The notes beneath the pieces were generated by a model, which searched no databases, was not told the origin of the DNA, and saw nothing but the letters and a program-made list of their open reading frames with translations. The position numbers and the translations under genes were made by a program. Of a stretch of 64,000 nucleotides of DNA, positions 37,877-47,585 are shown one piece after another (the stretch's first letter is position 1; every line of letters starts with the position of its first letter). Location of the stretch: positions 3,937,507-4,001,506 of the forward strand of contig NZ_HG315671.1 in NCBI RefSeq assembly GCF_000723205.1, written 5' to 3'. The stretch is from Formosa agariphila KMM 3901. GTDB taxonomy: Bacteria; Bacteroidota; Bacteroidia; Flavobacteriales; Flavobacteriaceae.

Positions 37877-40288
37877 TTAGATACTATATTTTACTGCTAC
37901 TATTAAATTTCTACCCGCTCCAGAAATCCCCGAAGAATATGGACGATAGCGTTGGTCGGTAATGTTTTCTAAACTTGCTGTTAAAGTTAAAGCTGGATTG
38001 AACTTATACTGAGTTCTTAAGTTAAATGTGTACCAAGAAGGCGTATATGGATTCCCATCCTCATCAGAAGCATAGATATAGTCTTTACCTTGTTCTGAAG
38101 GCGCTAAATCGTTATAAGACATTTCTTCATTATACATAGCATAAGCATCTATAGTAAGCTTATTTTGTTGCCAAGTAAGATGTGTATTTCCAAATTTAGG
38201 AGCTGCATGTCGTAACGGTAATTTTTCATCTTCCTCCATTTCATATCCGCTTACCACATTGTATTGAGACGTTAATTTTAAAGCTTCTGAAAAATGAATT
38301 TGTATTCCAGCTTCAAAACCATAAATACGAGCTTCTGCGGCATTCTGCATAGACTGTACACGACTGTTTTCTCCATTATAATCGATATACGAATCGCCAT
38401 TAATTTCTGAATCTCGACGTACCAACGCATCATCTAAAAAGGTGTAGTAAGTAGCCGCATCAATAATTACTTTATTTTCAATATTTATACTAACACCTAA
38501 ATCTCCTGTATACGCATATTCTGGATTAAGATCATCGTTTGGTATCACAATAGCTCCAGGTTCTGAGTCGAAAACCTTTCCAACATCATCAATATTTGGC
38601 GCTCTAAATGCTGTTGAAAAATTTAATTTCCACTGAATAATATCAGCTGGAATCCAACTAATTCCTGCTGTTCCTGTTAAAGCTCCTGTATTAATTTCGG
38701 CAGTATCGAACGGCAGATTTAAAAACACATTGTTTTCTTCAAAATTAGCATTTGCTAATACATGATTATAACGCAACCCCGTTTGTAATATAAATTGAGA
38801 ACTCGGTTTATATTTAAAATTTGTATATGCCGACATAGACGACCAATCGGATCCATTTGGATATCGAGAAATAGCGTCAATTACTGTATTTTCTTCTATA
38901 TTTTCTTGCTCGCCATAAGAATGAACTTTATTATAAACGTATTCTAAACCGTAAAATAACTGTGTTTTTAAACTCAGTTGTTTTTCAAAATCTATGTTTG
39001 CTGAAATAGCATCTACATGTTCTTCTGTTGAGTTTCTAATTACAGATTGATAATCTCTATCAATTCTACTTTCTTGAAAATTCTGATATGCTACATTAGC
39101 CTGAAACTTATCGTAAAGCAAAGAATGACGACTTAATTTAGTGACTTGTAAATTAGACATAAACCAACGTTGTGGTCCATAATTCCACTCGGCAGAACGC
39201 AAATCATCCCCTTTGTAACGTATTAATCTATCGTATCTTGAATAATCTGATGTTGTAGAATAATACAACCCTAAATCGTAAGTTAAATTATCTCTAGGCT
39301 CAAAACGCACCTTTTGCATCACATTAATTTGATTGTATCCTGTTGGGACTTGAACTTCTGGATTAGGATTAACAACAATTTGATCTTCGCCATTTTCAGT
39401 AATTACATATTCTGGACGTAAGTAATCGTCCGGGCCATGGCTACCCATTCTTAAATCATCGAAATCGGTATAACTTACACTACTAAAAAACGCCCATTTT
39501 TTTAAGCCTATATTAAAATCTACATGTCCCGTTTTTTCGTTATTAGCTGTTGCATAACGTACCACCGCATTTGCAGAAACACCTAAATTATCTGTATAAG
39601 ATAACTGAGGAGATTTGGTATAAAAACTCATTACACCACCAATAGCATCGCTACCATAAACCACAGACCCCGCTCCTAAAATAACTTCAGTATGTTCTAT
39701 TCCAAACGGGTCTATAGAAATTACATTTTGAACATTTCCAGAACGGAAGATAGCATTATTCATGCGCACACCATCTACAGTTATTAGTAATCGGTTAGTC
39801 GATAATCCACGAATCATGGGACTTCCTCCACCTAACTGACTTTTTTGAACGTATACATTTCCAGTATTTTCTAAAAGGTCTGCACTAGTTTGCGGATTAT
39901 CGAGCGCAATTGCACTACTAGAAATAGACACTATTTTTTGAGGAATATCGCGTTTACCTTGACCAAATTTTGATGCAGAAACAACCACCTCATCAAGTCC
40001 TTCTGTTAAGGGCTCTAAATACATACTTAAGGTTGCTTTTAGCTTAGACTTTTCAATAGAAAAATCTTGAAAAGACATATGCCTAAAAAATATGATTTCG
40101 TTATCTGAAAATCTTTGAATTGACACTATACCGTTAATATCTGAAATCTCACTCTGGGATTTATCTGCATTATAAACAACTACTCCAGGAATAGGCTCTT
40201 CATTTTGATTATTTAAAACGGTAATATTTTGGGCTAAAATGGAGAAAGATATCAGGAAAAAAAACCCGAAAAGTAATTTTGAATTCAT
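37877..40288 (-). CDS. TonB-dependent receptor with carboxypeptidase-like N-domain
   Basis: An 803-residue outer-membrane receptor. After the signal peptide (MNSKLLFGFFFLISFSILAQ) comes a short carboxypeptidase-like domain (ITVLNNQNEEPIPGVVVYNA), the plug with LDEVVVSASKFGQGKRDIPQ, ADLLENTGNVYVQKSQLGGG, PMIRGLSTNRLLITVDGVRM and AGSVVYGSDAIGGVMSFYT, then a barrel ending GRNLIVAVKYSI. The plug resembles heme/colicin-type or metal receptors more than SusC. It follows recO by 20 bp on the same strand and so may share the porZ-recO transcript. Ligand unknown. Confidence 0.93.
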   Translation of the reverse strand: MNSKLLFGFFFLISFSILAQNITVLNNQNEEPIPGVVVYNADKSQSEISDINGIVSIQRFSDNEIIFFRHMSFQDFSIEKSKLKATLSMYLEPLTEGLDEVVVSASKFGQGKRDIPQKIVSISSSAIALDNPQTSADLLENTGNVYVQKSQLGGGSPMIRGLSTNRLLITVDGVRMNNAIFRSGNVQNVISIDPFGIEHTEVILGAGSVVYGSDAIGGVMSFYTKSPQLSYTDNLGVSANAVVRYATANNEKTGHVDFNIGLKKWAFFSSVSYTDFDDLRMGSHGPDDYLRPEYVITENGEDQIVVNPNPEVQVPTGYNQINVMQKVRFEPRDNLTYDLGLYYSTTSDYSRYDRLIRYKGDDLRSAEWNYGPQRWFMSNLQVTKLSRHSLLYDKFQANVAYQNFQESRIDRDYQSVIRNSTEEHVDAISANIDFEKQLSLKTQLFYGLEYVYNKVHSYGEQENIEENTVIDAISRYPNGSDWSSMSAYTNFKYKPSSQFILQTGLRYNHVLANANFEENNVFLNLPFDTAEINTGALTGTAGISWIPADIIQWKLNFSTAFRAPNIDDVGKVFDSEPGAIVIPNDDLNPEYAYTGDLGVSINIENKVIIDAATYYTFLDDALVRRDSEINGDSYIDYNGENSRVQSMQNAAEARIYGFEAGIQIHFSEALKLTSQYNVVSGYEMEEDEKLPLRHAAPKFGNTHLTWQQNKLTIDAYAMYNEEMSYNDLAPSEQGKDYIYASDEDGNPYTPSWYTFNLRTQYKFNPALTLTASLENITDQRYRPYSSGISGAGRNLIVAVKYSI

Positions 40289-40308
40289 ACAGAATCTTTG
40301 GTCGGTTA

Positions 40309-41028
40309 TTAATTAAATACTTGGCTAAAAATGGCTAATGATTTTGGCTTTTTAAAGTGACCAAGATGTAATTCATAATACAAAAGCAACATCTCTAAAA
40401 CTGACTGACGCTGTTTAGCATTCATTTTTATTGCTTCCAAATCATCAAAAAGTATGCCTAATAGAATCTTTAGAAATTTTAAATTGTCTCCAGTGACAGA
40501 ATAAATACTTGTAGATTGTTTTTCGAATTGACCTGTACTTAAATTAAAGTAGTTATATGCAATATTTGAGGTGTCTGGCATGAAACCAAGATACTTTGTT
40601 AAATGAACCAAAAACACCAAATGAAAGTTTGCACAATCGTTAGTTTCATCTAAAGTATTTAAAGCTGTTTCTATATATTCAAACAACTCGAAATTGGCTT
40701 CTTCTTCTTTTAAAACCATTGCCAACACATCTGCTAAAAACATTACAATAGCACTCTTTACAACCTGAGTGTGAAGCGTGGCGTACAATACATTAATCTT
40801 TACATCTTTTAATGTTTGTAGCGACCTGTTTTGCTTAATATCTGCCTCAATTTGGATTTGAGATAACAACTGAAAGTAAGCGACCTTTGCATTTCCTTTT
40901 TTACTCTTTAAAACACCACGCAACAAAAAGCTTACAATACCATATTCTTTGGTATAACAACTAACTATAAGATCATGGTCTCGATACTTAAGTTTAGATA
41001 ATACAATAGCACTTGAAGAGTAATACAT
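40309..41028 (-). CDS. recO: DNA repair protein RecO
   Basis: RecFOR-pathway protein that loads RecA onto SSB-coated DNA. The 239 residues begin MYYSSSAIVLSKLKYRDHDLIVSCYTKE, the OB-fold typical of RecO with GIVSFLLRGVLKSKKGN, followed by a helical domain. The zinc-binding cysteines of some RecO proteins are not apparent. Its start codon overlaps the end of porZ by 1 bp, a tight coupling. The pairing with porZ has also been seen in other Flavobacteriaceae, as I recall. Confidence 0.92.
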   Translation of the reverse strand: MYYSSSAIVLSKLKYRDHDLIVSCYTKEYGIVSFLLRGVLKSKKGNAKVAYFQLLSQIQIEADIKQNRSLQTLKDVKINVLYATLHTQVVKSAIVMFLADVLAMVLKEEEANFELFEYIETALNTLDETNDCANFHLVFLVHLTKYLGFMPDTSNIAYNYFNLSTGQFEKQSTSIYSVTGDNLKFLKILLGILFDDLEAIKMNAKQRQSVLEMLLLYYELHLGHFKKPKSLAIFSQVFN

Positions 41029-43370
41029 TACCTTATAATCATTAATTTAAGCACTTTAGTCTCAAAAGTATCTGTATCTGAAAGCATGATTAAATACACC
41101 CCTGAACGCACGACATTATTTGCAAGATTTTTTCCGTTCCAAAAGGCTGTTCCACCATCAATTTCTAAATTAGCTCCACCATATCTAGAATTAACATTGG
41201 CCTGAGCTTCTGCAACTAAATTACCTTCAATATCGGTGATTTTAATATTTACATTATCTGTTAATCCTTTAATCTTTACAAGGTCGTCTGTAATATTAAA
41301 TGTTGGCCTTACAGGATTTGGATACACATAAGCATCACTATAATTATCTTTAGTACCAGAGCTACCAGAATTAAAAGCTAATAAGCCACTTTCTGTCCCT
41401 ATAAAAACCTTTCCGTTAGAATTATCGATACTAATGTCTGTAATATTATTAGATGGTAAGGGTGAATTGTCCTTTGTAAAATGATAAATCGTTTCTTGTC
41501 CGTCTGAAGAAAAATAAAAAATTCCAGAACCAATGGTTCCTATCCATTTATTGTTTGAGCCATCGACTTCAATACTCGTAATATATTCTTGAGATAACAA
41601 TTCGCTTGCAATACCATTATCTAAAACTATAATTTCACTAACCTCTACATTAGGATCTGTAAAGAAGGAAGATGTATTATACAAAACCCGTAAACCTCTA
41701 GGTGTTCCAATCCATAATTGATTTCTGTTATCTAAAGCCAGGGCGGTAACTGTTTTGTCTGGCATGTTTTGAGACTCCTCGTTCAAACTTTTTATTTGTG
41801 ACGTACCCGATTTATAATCGTAGCCAATTAGGCCATTAAAATAAGCTCCCATCCATGCAATACCCGCATTGTCTATTGCAATATCCGAAAATCCTAATTC
41901 GTCATTTATAGGATCGGAATACAACCCTTCAAAACTATAAGACTTCCATTGATTAGATTGCAAATCATACGATTTTAACGGACTTAAAACAAGACTACTT
42001 AAAGACCACAACAAACCATTATTATCGAAAGTTGAAGCACTTGCACGAACACTCTTAGAACCCGGTACATCTACAGTTTCTAGACCGCTATTTGTTTCAT
42101 TAAAAAGCTTAACAGCTACATCTGACTCTACTTCTAATATTCCTTCATTAAATGAACTAATATAGACTTGGCTTATTTTATTTGGATTGACACTTATTGC
42201 ATTTAAATTTGTGGCTCCTAAAACACTATCGGTTGGAATATTATTCCATACATCACTTTTTAAATGACTAATTCCATACCTTTTTACAGGGGCCGGATTA
42301 TAACTTACTGTATAATCGCCGTAAGTTACCCAAGCATTATTATTACCAGCCTGCACCGAAAAAGGAATATTCAATAATGGTCCATTAGGATAAATATCTT
42401 CGAAAACGGAAGCATTACCAATAGGAGATTGTAACACACCTAAACTGTTAGAACCGATATAAAAATGGTCTATAGTGGAAATTGCAGATGTATAACTCGT
42501 GTTAAAAGAGTCGTTTGCTCCCACTTGAGCAATAATTCTAAAAGCATCATCGTACAAATACACAAGATTGGCCGTTGTAATTACAAGCTCATTATTGGCA
42601 GATTTAACGTCTAAAACGTCACTCGGAAATTGTTTTAATCGATTTAGATTTGAATTATTTTCAATTCTAAAAATTTCTCTATTCGTATTTGTGGCATATA
42701 CATTATCTGACACTGCTTGTACAGAAGTATAATTGCCTAGAGAAATTTTAGTCCACTGATTATAATCTATTAAATCAGTATTACTGAGTTCAGCACGTTT
42801 TATACCTGTTGCATTAAGTCCTGAAGCCCATATATAACCATTAGACACTGTGGTTTGAGTAATTATTGTTTGTACTCCTGAATCTCCAATGAAATAGGTG
42901 TCTCCAAATTCTAATCGGCTTAAATTATAAACTGAGATTCCGTAATTTGTTGAGATATACAACACCCCTTCATACTCGTTAATATGATTAATTCTTTTAT
43001 TAGTTGGCGGAATAGTTGGTTTATCGACAATATCTACAACATGTAAAACGTTAGTATCGTCTTCTAAAAAAATCTCTATTAAACCATTTTCATATCCAAT
43101 AACTAAGGCTTTAAAATTATCACTATAATGAACGGTTGAAATTAATTCTCCCGAAAGGCCTTGAATTGTAGACAGTGTACTTATTTCTTGAGATTGAATA
43201 TCGTAACTAAAAACAGCATTTTCTGAAGCTGCATAAATTTTAGTTTCACTTGCCGTTACATCTATAATGTTAATATACGAAAAGTGACCTTCCCAAGATT
43301 CGGTATAATCTTGCGCCATTGTAATTAAAGGGCATACCAATAAAATAACGAGAAGAATTCTTTTAAACAT
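41028..43370 (-). CDS. porZ: PorZ-like type IX secretion component
   Basis: A 780-residue surface beta-propeller protein of the type IX secretion attachment complex, where PorZ helps deliver the A-LPS anchor to the sortase PorU. Signal peptide MFKRILLVILLVCPLITMAQ, then YTESWEGHFSYINIIDVTAS, a two-component-regulator-like propeller with repeated units (GIAWMGAYFNGLIGYD, NQLWIGTPRGLRVLY, NKWIGTIGSGIFYF), and a C-terminal sorting domain (YPNPVRPTFNITDD onward). The single membership of propeller plus sorting domain next to recO supports PorZ. A TATATTTG element lies 18 bp upstream. Confidence 0.88.
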   Translation of the reverse strand: MFKRILLVILLVCPLITMAQDYTESWEGHFSYINIIDVTASETKIYAASENAVFSYDIQSQEISTLSTIQGLSGELISTVHYSDNFKALVIGYENGLIEIFLEDDTNVLHVVDIVDKPTIPPTNKRINHINEYEGVLYISTNYGISVYNLSRLEFGDTYFIGDSGVQTIITQTTVSNGYIWASGLNATGIKRAELSNTDLIDYNQWTKISLGNYTSVQAVSDNVYATNTNREIFRIENNSNLNRLKQFPSDVLDVKSANNELVITTANLVYLYDDAFRIIAQVGANDSFNTSYTSAISTIDHFYIGSNSLGVLQSPIGNASVFEDIYPNGPLLNIPFSVQAGNNNAWVTYGDYTVSYNPAPVKRYGISHLKSDVWNNIPTDSVLGATNLNAISVNPNKISQVYISSFNEGILEVESDVAVKLFNETNSGLETVDVPGSKSVRASASTFDNNGLLWSLSSLVLSPLKSYDLQSNQWKSYSFEGLYSDPINDELGFSDIAIDNAGIAWMGAYFNGLIGYDYKSGTSQIKSLNEESQNMPDKTVTALALDNRNQLWIGTPRGLRVLYNTSSFFTDPNVEVSEIIVLDNGIASELLSQEYITSIEVDGSNNKWIGTIGSGIFYFSSDGQETIYHFTKDNSPLPSNNITDISIDNSNGKVFIGTESGLLAFNSGSSGTKDNYSDAYVYPNPVRPTFNITDDLVKIKGLTDNVNIKITDIEGNLVAEAQANVNSRYGGANLEIDGGTAFWNGKNLANNVVRSGVYLIMLSDTDTFETKVLKLMIIR

Positions 43371-43388
43371 ATATGATTTTTAATATTT

Positions 43389-43396
43389 CAAATATA
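43389..43396 (-). promoter_or_regulatory. porZ-recO promoter -7 element
   Basis: The minus strand reads TATATTTG, an exact TAnnTTTG match, 18 bp before the porZ ATG. Confidence 0.5.
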
Positions 43397-43442
43397 TTTA
43401 TAAGTAACGAGTTTTTATGGTAAAAAAATATATTAAAGAAAA

Positions 43443-43467
43443 AAAGCTTCCCGTTAAGGGAAGCTTT
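43443..43467 (-). terminator. Terminator after the outer-membrane receptor gene
   Basis: AAAGCTTCCC (43443-43452) pairs with GGGAAGCTTT (43458-43467). On the minus strand the stem is followed by a T run, fitting the gene that ends at 43476. Confidence 0.85.
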
Positions 43468-43475
43468 AAAAATTT

Positions 43476-45938
43476 TTAACCTTCAAAATCCATGTCGTCT
43501 CCATCTCCATTTCGCTCACCGCGTTCCTGACGACTCTTTTGCTGATTGAAACGGTATGTGAATGCTATATTGAACGAGCGTTCTCTTCGTTGATATTCGC
43601 TATCGCTAATGTAGGTTTCTGTGGTAGAAAGTGTACTCCTTTTCATAGAGTTAAACACATCGTTAATATTTAATGTTATAGATGCATTTTTGTTAAACAC
43701 TTCTTTACTAAATGCTAAACCGCAGTAAAACATGCCGTCTGTTTCATTCTGTGCATCCTCACTTGGACCTCTATACATAAGTCGTGTTTGCCATTCTATT
43801 TCTGCTGGCAAAGTAACTTTGTTATTCAATCTAATAAACCAGCTTAGGTTATCTGCATCAAAATTAATTCCGTTATAATCGCCTCGTGTTATAGAGTTAA
43901 AGAAATTAAAATTCGCATTCATGTTCCATTTCTTACTCGCTCTATATGTAGTTGTAAACTCGAAACCATAGCGATCGTTAGTTGCCAAGTTAATTGGCGA
44001 ACGCTTAATTACAGGTATTTCTGTTCCTCCTACGAGAACCGTTTCCCCAGTTGCTTCAGATATAAATGTAAAAACATCTGTTGAATGCTGATAATATACA
44101 GAACTATTTAAAGTTAGTTTACCTAGTTGATTTAGATATCCTAAATCTACAGAAGATGAATAACTTGGATCTAAATCAGGGTTACCTTGAAATAAATTTG
44201 TAGCACTACTTCTAGACGGGAATGGGTTTATATATCTTGATCTTGGTCTTCTTATCCTTCTGTTGTAACCAAACATAACGCTCTGGTCTTCAGAAATCTC
44301 GTAACCTAAATTTACTGTTGGAAAGAAACCTAAATAATCTTTCTTTTCGTAATCATTACTAGTTACTTGATCTATAGTAATTCCTGTAGATTCCATACGT
44401 AATCCTAACAAGTACGAAAATTTATCTTTTATTTTATTACCATATTGGGTATACAAAGCATTAATACGCTCTTCGTATATTAAATTATTACTCACGTCTG
44501 TATCGACTACAAAGTCCGAACCATCGTTAAAAGCTAAGGTATAATCTGTATCTAAGGTGTTGAAATTTCCACGGTATCCAAACTCAAACTGACCATCTTC
44601 TCCAATAGGCAATACATAATCTGCTTGTAACAATACCTCTTCTTGATTTTCTAAGGTTCTTACTTTTTCTGTGTCTAATCCGTTTTCAGTAATAAGAGAA
44701 TTTTCATCTTCTGTAGTATCTTCATACTGGAAATCGAACGTTAATTTATGTCCTGGAGCATCAAATTGCTTGTCAAAATTCAATGAATACTGAATTGTTT
44801 TATCATCTTCACTCTCTGGATCGAAACGTAAAGTTTCATTTATTGTATTTCCTAAATTATCTACTTCGAAAATATTATTTGTTGTATTCGAACTGTTGTC
44901 ATTGTTTTTATAAAACACAGCTCCTGTTAAAGACGTATTATCGGTAATATACCATTCTACTCCTAAGTTAGTATTTAGTCCTTTTGTAACTCTATCGAAA
45001 TCTCTATATTCATTTAAATAGGTATCTGGAAGGTCGTTTATAATATTACCCTCATCATCAAACTCATAATTAAAATAGTCTGTTTCGGTAGCCGAATTTC
45101 CTGGAGATTCTCTATACGAATATCCTGTAGTATTAAAGAAGTTAAAATCGCCTGTTCTGTAATTCACGTTTCCAGAAATACCCGCCATATCTGGATATCC
45201 TGCATTTGCTGTAATAGAACCGTTAAACCCTTGTAGTTTACTTCGTCTTAAAATAATATTTAAAATACCACCTGTTCCTTCTGCGTCATATCTTGCAGAT
45301 GGAGATGTAATTACCTCAACACGTTCTATAGCATCTGATGGCAATTGGTTTAGCGCATCTGTAGAATTTAAACCAACTAAACCTGATGGTTTTCCATTGA
45401 TAAGAATTGTAACGTTATCGTTTCCTCTTAATGCAACGTTTCCTTCTACATCTACAGAAACTGAAGGTACATTATCTAAAACATCGCTTACTGTACCACC
45501 ACTAACCGTTAAATCTTGACCTACATTATAAATCTTTTTATCCAAACGGATATCTACAGTCGTTTTTTCTGCAATAATTTCAACCTCATCTAAAGACTCC
45601 GTATCTAAAGCCAAAATAATGGTTCCTAAATCGGTATTTTTTGATAAATTTTTACTTAGAATAGTTTGCTTTTTAAATGAAATATATTCAAAAGATACAT
45701 TATAAACGCCCACAGGAACAGGAATATTAAATTTCCCATTCATATCTGTAATTCCTCCTGTTACTACACTATTGTCTTTGCTATTTCTAAAAGCAACGGT
45801 TGCATATTCTAGAGGTTGCTTAGTTTCCTGATCAATTACAACACCCGTTATTTTAACGTCTTTACCTGATTGCGCTTGAATATTGAAGCAAATACTCAAA
45901 AAAAGTAGACTAAAAACTACTTGTTTTATCAAATTCAT
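43476..45938 (-). CDS. TonB-receptor-like outer-membrane beta-barrel protein (OMP_b-brl_3 type)
   Basis: An 820-residue protein. Signal peptide MNLIKQVVFSLLFLSICFNIQAQ, a carboxypeptidase-like domain (ITGVVIDQETKQPLEYATV), plug with VSDVLDNVPSVSVDVEGNVA and SPSARYDAEGTGGILNIIL, then the barrel of the PF14905-like class. The C-terminus RQERGERNGDGDDMDFEG is a charged tail after the last strand, common in this family. It stands alone, ended by a terminator, with no binding lipoprotein beside it; ligand unknown, perhaps peptide or metal complex. Confidence 0.92.
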   Translation of the reverse strand: MNLIKQVVFSLLFLSICFNIQAQSGKDVKITGVVIDQETKQPLEYATVAFRNSKDNSVVTGGITDMNGKFNIPVPVGVYNVSFEYISFKKQTILSKNLSKNTDLGTIILALDTESLDEVEIIAEKTTVDIRLDKKIYNVGQDLTVSGGTVSDVLDNVPSVSVDVEGNVALRGNDNVTILINGKPSGLVGLNSTDALNQLPSDAIERVEVITSPSARYDAEGTGGILNIILRRSKLQGFNGSITANAGYPDMAGISGNVNYRTGDFNFFNTTGYSYRESPGNSATETDYFNYEFDDEGNIINDLPDTYLNEYRDFDRVTKGLNTNLGVEWYITDNTSLTGAVFYKNNDNSSNTTNNIFEVDNLGNTINETLRFDPESEDDKTIQYSLNFDKQFDAPGHKLTFDFQYEDTTEDENSLITENGLDTEKVRTLENQEEVLLQADYVLPIGEDGQFEFGYRGNFNTLDTDYTLAFNDGSDFVVDTDVSNNLIYEERINALYTQYGNKIKDKFSYLLGLRMESTGITIDQVTSNDYEKKDYLGFFPTVNLGYEISEDQSVMFGYNRRIRRPRSRYINPFPSRSSATNLFQGNPDLDPSYSSSVDLGYLNQLGKLTLNSSVYYQHSTDVFTFISEATGETVLVGGTEIPVIKRSPINLATNDRYGFEFTTTYRASKKWNMNANFNFFNSITRGDYNGINFDADNLSWFIRLNNKVTLPAEIEWQTRLMYRGPSEDAQNETDGMFYCGLAFSKEVFNKNASITLNINDVFNSMKRSTLSTTETYISDSEYQRRERSFNIAFTYRFNQQKSRQERGERNGDGDDMDFEG

Positions 45939-46021
45939 AAATTCATCTTTTAATTAAATAAGACCGCAAGAAACGAATTAGGTTTAGTCTTCCTTAGTTA
46001 AAAGATTGTTAAAATAAAAAA

Positions 46022-46058
46022 CCTCTAATCTGTTTACTGAATTAGAGGCTTTTAAGTT
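46022..46058 (-). terminator. Terminator after the ArsC-family gene
   Basis: CCTCTAAT (46022-46029) pairs with ATTAGAGG (46041-46048), 11-base loop. The minus-strand transcript continues into a T-rich run. Confidence 0.8.
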
Positions 46059-46400
46059 TTATAAAATTTTAGTGATATCTTGAGGTGGACGACCAATTAC
46101 AGCTTGGTCTCCATTTAATACAATTGGACGCTCGATTAGTTTTGGATATTTAACCATTGCCTCTATTATTGCTTCATCTGTTAAATTTTCGTCTCTAAAA
46201 TTTTCTTTCCAAATGGCTTCATTTTTTCGCACCAAATCGATTGGCATAATGTCTAACAATTCGATTATACGTGTTAATTCGGCTTTAGAAGGCACATCTT
46301 CCAAATATTTTACAATAGTAAAAGGTTTTCCTGAAGCTTCAAGAATATCTAAAGCCTCGCGAGATTTACTACATCTGTTATTGTGATAAATTGTAATCAT
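46059..46400 (-). CDS. ArsC-family (arsenate reductase glutaredoxin-type) protein
   Basis: A 113-residue thioredoxin-fold protein. The N-terminal ITIYHNNRCSKSREALDIL carries the single active Cys10 followed by the loop of classical glutathione-type arsenate reductases, and LIERPIVLNGDQAVIGRPP holds the conserved Arg. No arsenite exporter or arsR is nearby, so an arsenic role is not supported by context; YfgD-like redox proteins share this pattern. It starts 12 bp after prfB on the same strand. A second, divergent ArsC-like gene is at 55.9 kb. Confidence 0.88.
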   Translation of the reverse strand: MITIYHNNRCSKSREALDILEASGKPFTIVKYLEDVPSKAELTRIIELLDIMPIDLVRKNEAIWKENFRDENLTDEAIIEAMVKYPKLIERPIVLNGDQAVIGRPPQDITKIL

Positions 46401-46412
46401 AATTAATTGCGA

Positions 46413-47523
46413 TTATAAGTTATTAGTATCTTCTGTTTTTTGTCCCATCATCATTAAATAGGCTTTTAAAAAGGCATCTATATTACCGTCCATTACGGCA
46501 TCTACATTCCCGGTTTCATGTGCTGTTCTAACATCTTTAACCAATTTATAAGGATGCATAACATAGTTTCGAATCTGACTTCCCCACTCTATCTTCATCT
46601 TTCCTGCTTCAATATCTTCGCGTTGTGCTAATTGTTTTTGTAATTCGATTTCGTACAATTGAGATTTTAACATTTGCATTGCTCGAGATCTGTTATCGTG
46701 TTGCGAACGTGTTTCTGAACATTGTATTTGAATACCTGTGGGCTTATGTAAAAGCTGCACTTTAGTTTCAACTTTATTCACATTTTGCCCTCCAGCACCA
46801 CTAGACCGTGCTGTTGTAATTTCTATGTCTGCTGGATTAATATCAATTTCTATAGTATCGTCTACTAACGGATACACATAAACCGAAGCAAAACTTGTAT
46901 GACGCTTGGCATTACTATCGAATGGAGAAATACGCACCAAACGATGCACCCCATTTTCGCCTTTTAACCAACCGAAAGCAAAATCGCCTTCAAGCTCTAA
47001 GGTCACGGTTTTTATTCCGGCCACATCGCCAGCCTGATAGTTTAATTCTTTAACTTTAAATCCACTTTTTTCTGCATACATTAAGTACATACGCATAAGC
47101 ATATTTGCCCAATCGCAACTCTCTGTTCCTCCTGCACCTGCGGTAATTTGAAGCACCGCACTTAACCCATCACCTTCTTCAGACAACATGTTTTTAAATT
47201 CGATGTCTTCTAAAAGTGTTTGCGCCTTTTCGAACTGTTCTGTAACTTCTTCTAAAGTAGTGTCGCCTTCTTTGTAAAACTCATATAAAACATCTAAATC
47301 GCCAACCAAAGTTGTTGCCTTATTAAAATCTTCTACCCACTTCTTTTTAACTCGAAGTGATTTCATTATAGCTTCGGCTGCTTTAGAGTCATTCCAAAAA
47401 TTAGGATCGAAGGTTTGCTCTTCTTCGTTTTGTATTTCTATTAGTTTAACATCTATGTCAAAGATATTGCCTTAACGAGGTAAGGCGGTGTGAAAGATCT
47501 TTTATTTGATCTGCTGTTATCAT
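46413..47523 (-). CDS. prfB: Peptide chain release factor 2, expressed by programmed +1 frameshift
   Basis: Terminates translation at UGA and UAA. The first frame runs from ATG at 47523 for 21 codons ([20 protein letters not shown] plus Leu) to an in-frame TGA at 47458-47460. A +1 shift at CTT-T reads on as [10 protein letters not shown]..., passes residue 31 of the second part, and continues to the stop at 46413, giving about 369 residues. Landmarks: SPF tripeptide in [15 protein letters not shown] and GGQ in [15 protein letters not shown]. Without the shift, only a 317-residue fragment beginning at 47366 would be called, lacking the N-terminal domain. RF2 levels thus control their own synthesis, as in many bacteria. 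Confidence 0.95.
47457..47463 (-). promoter_or_regulatory. prfB programmed frameshift site
   Basis: The minus strand reads CTTTGAC: slippery CTT, stop TGA, then C, the same core as in E. coli. An AAGG sequence lies 6 bases upstream in place of the E. coli AGGGGG stimulator, so the internal Shine-Dalgarno is weak here, as expected for Bacteroidota that rarely use it. Confidence 0.93.
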
Positions 47524-47585
47524 AAGTATTTCATTTTACTCAAAAGTACTATACTTTTTTTCAAAAAATAAATTCTTAAGACAGA

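Noticed and set aside
47366-47460. Sequencing error or pseudogene in prfB
   Set aside because: The TGA sits in the conserved CTTTGAC frameshift core and both parts encode good RF2 sequence.
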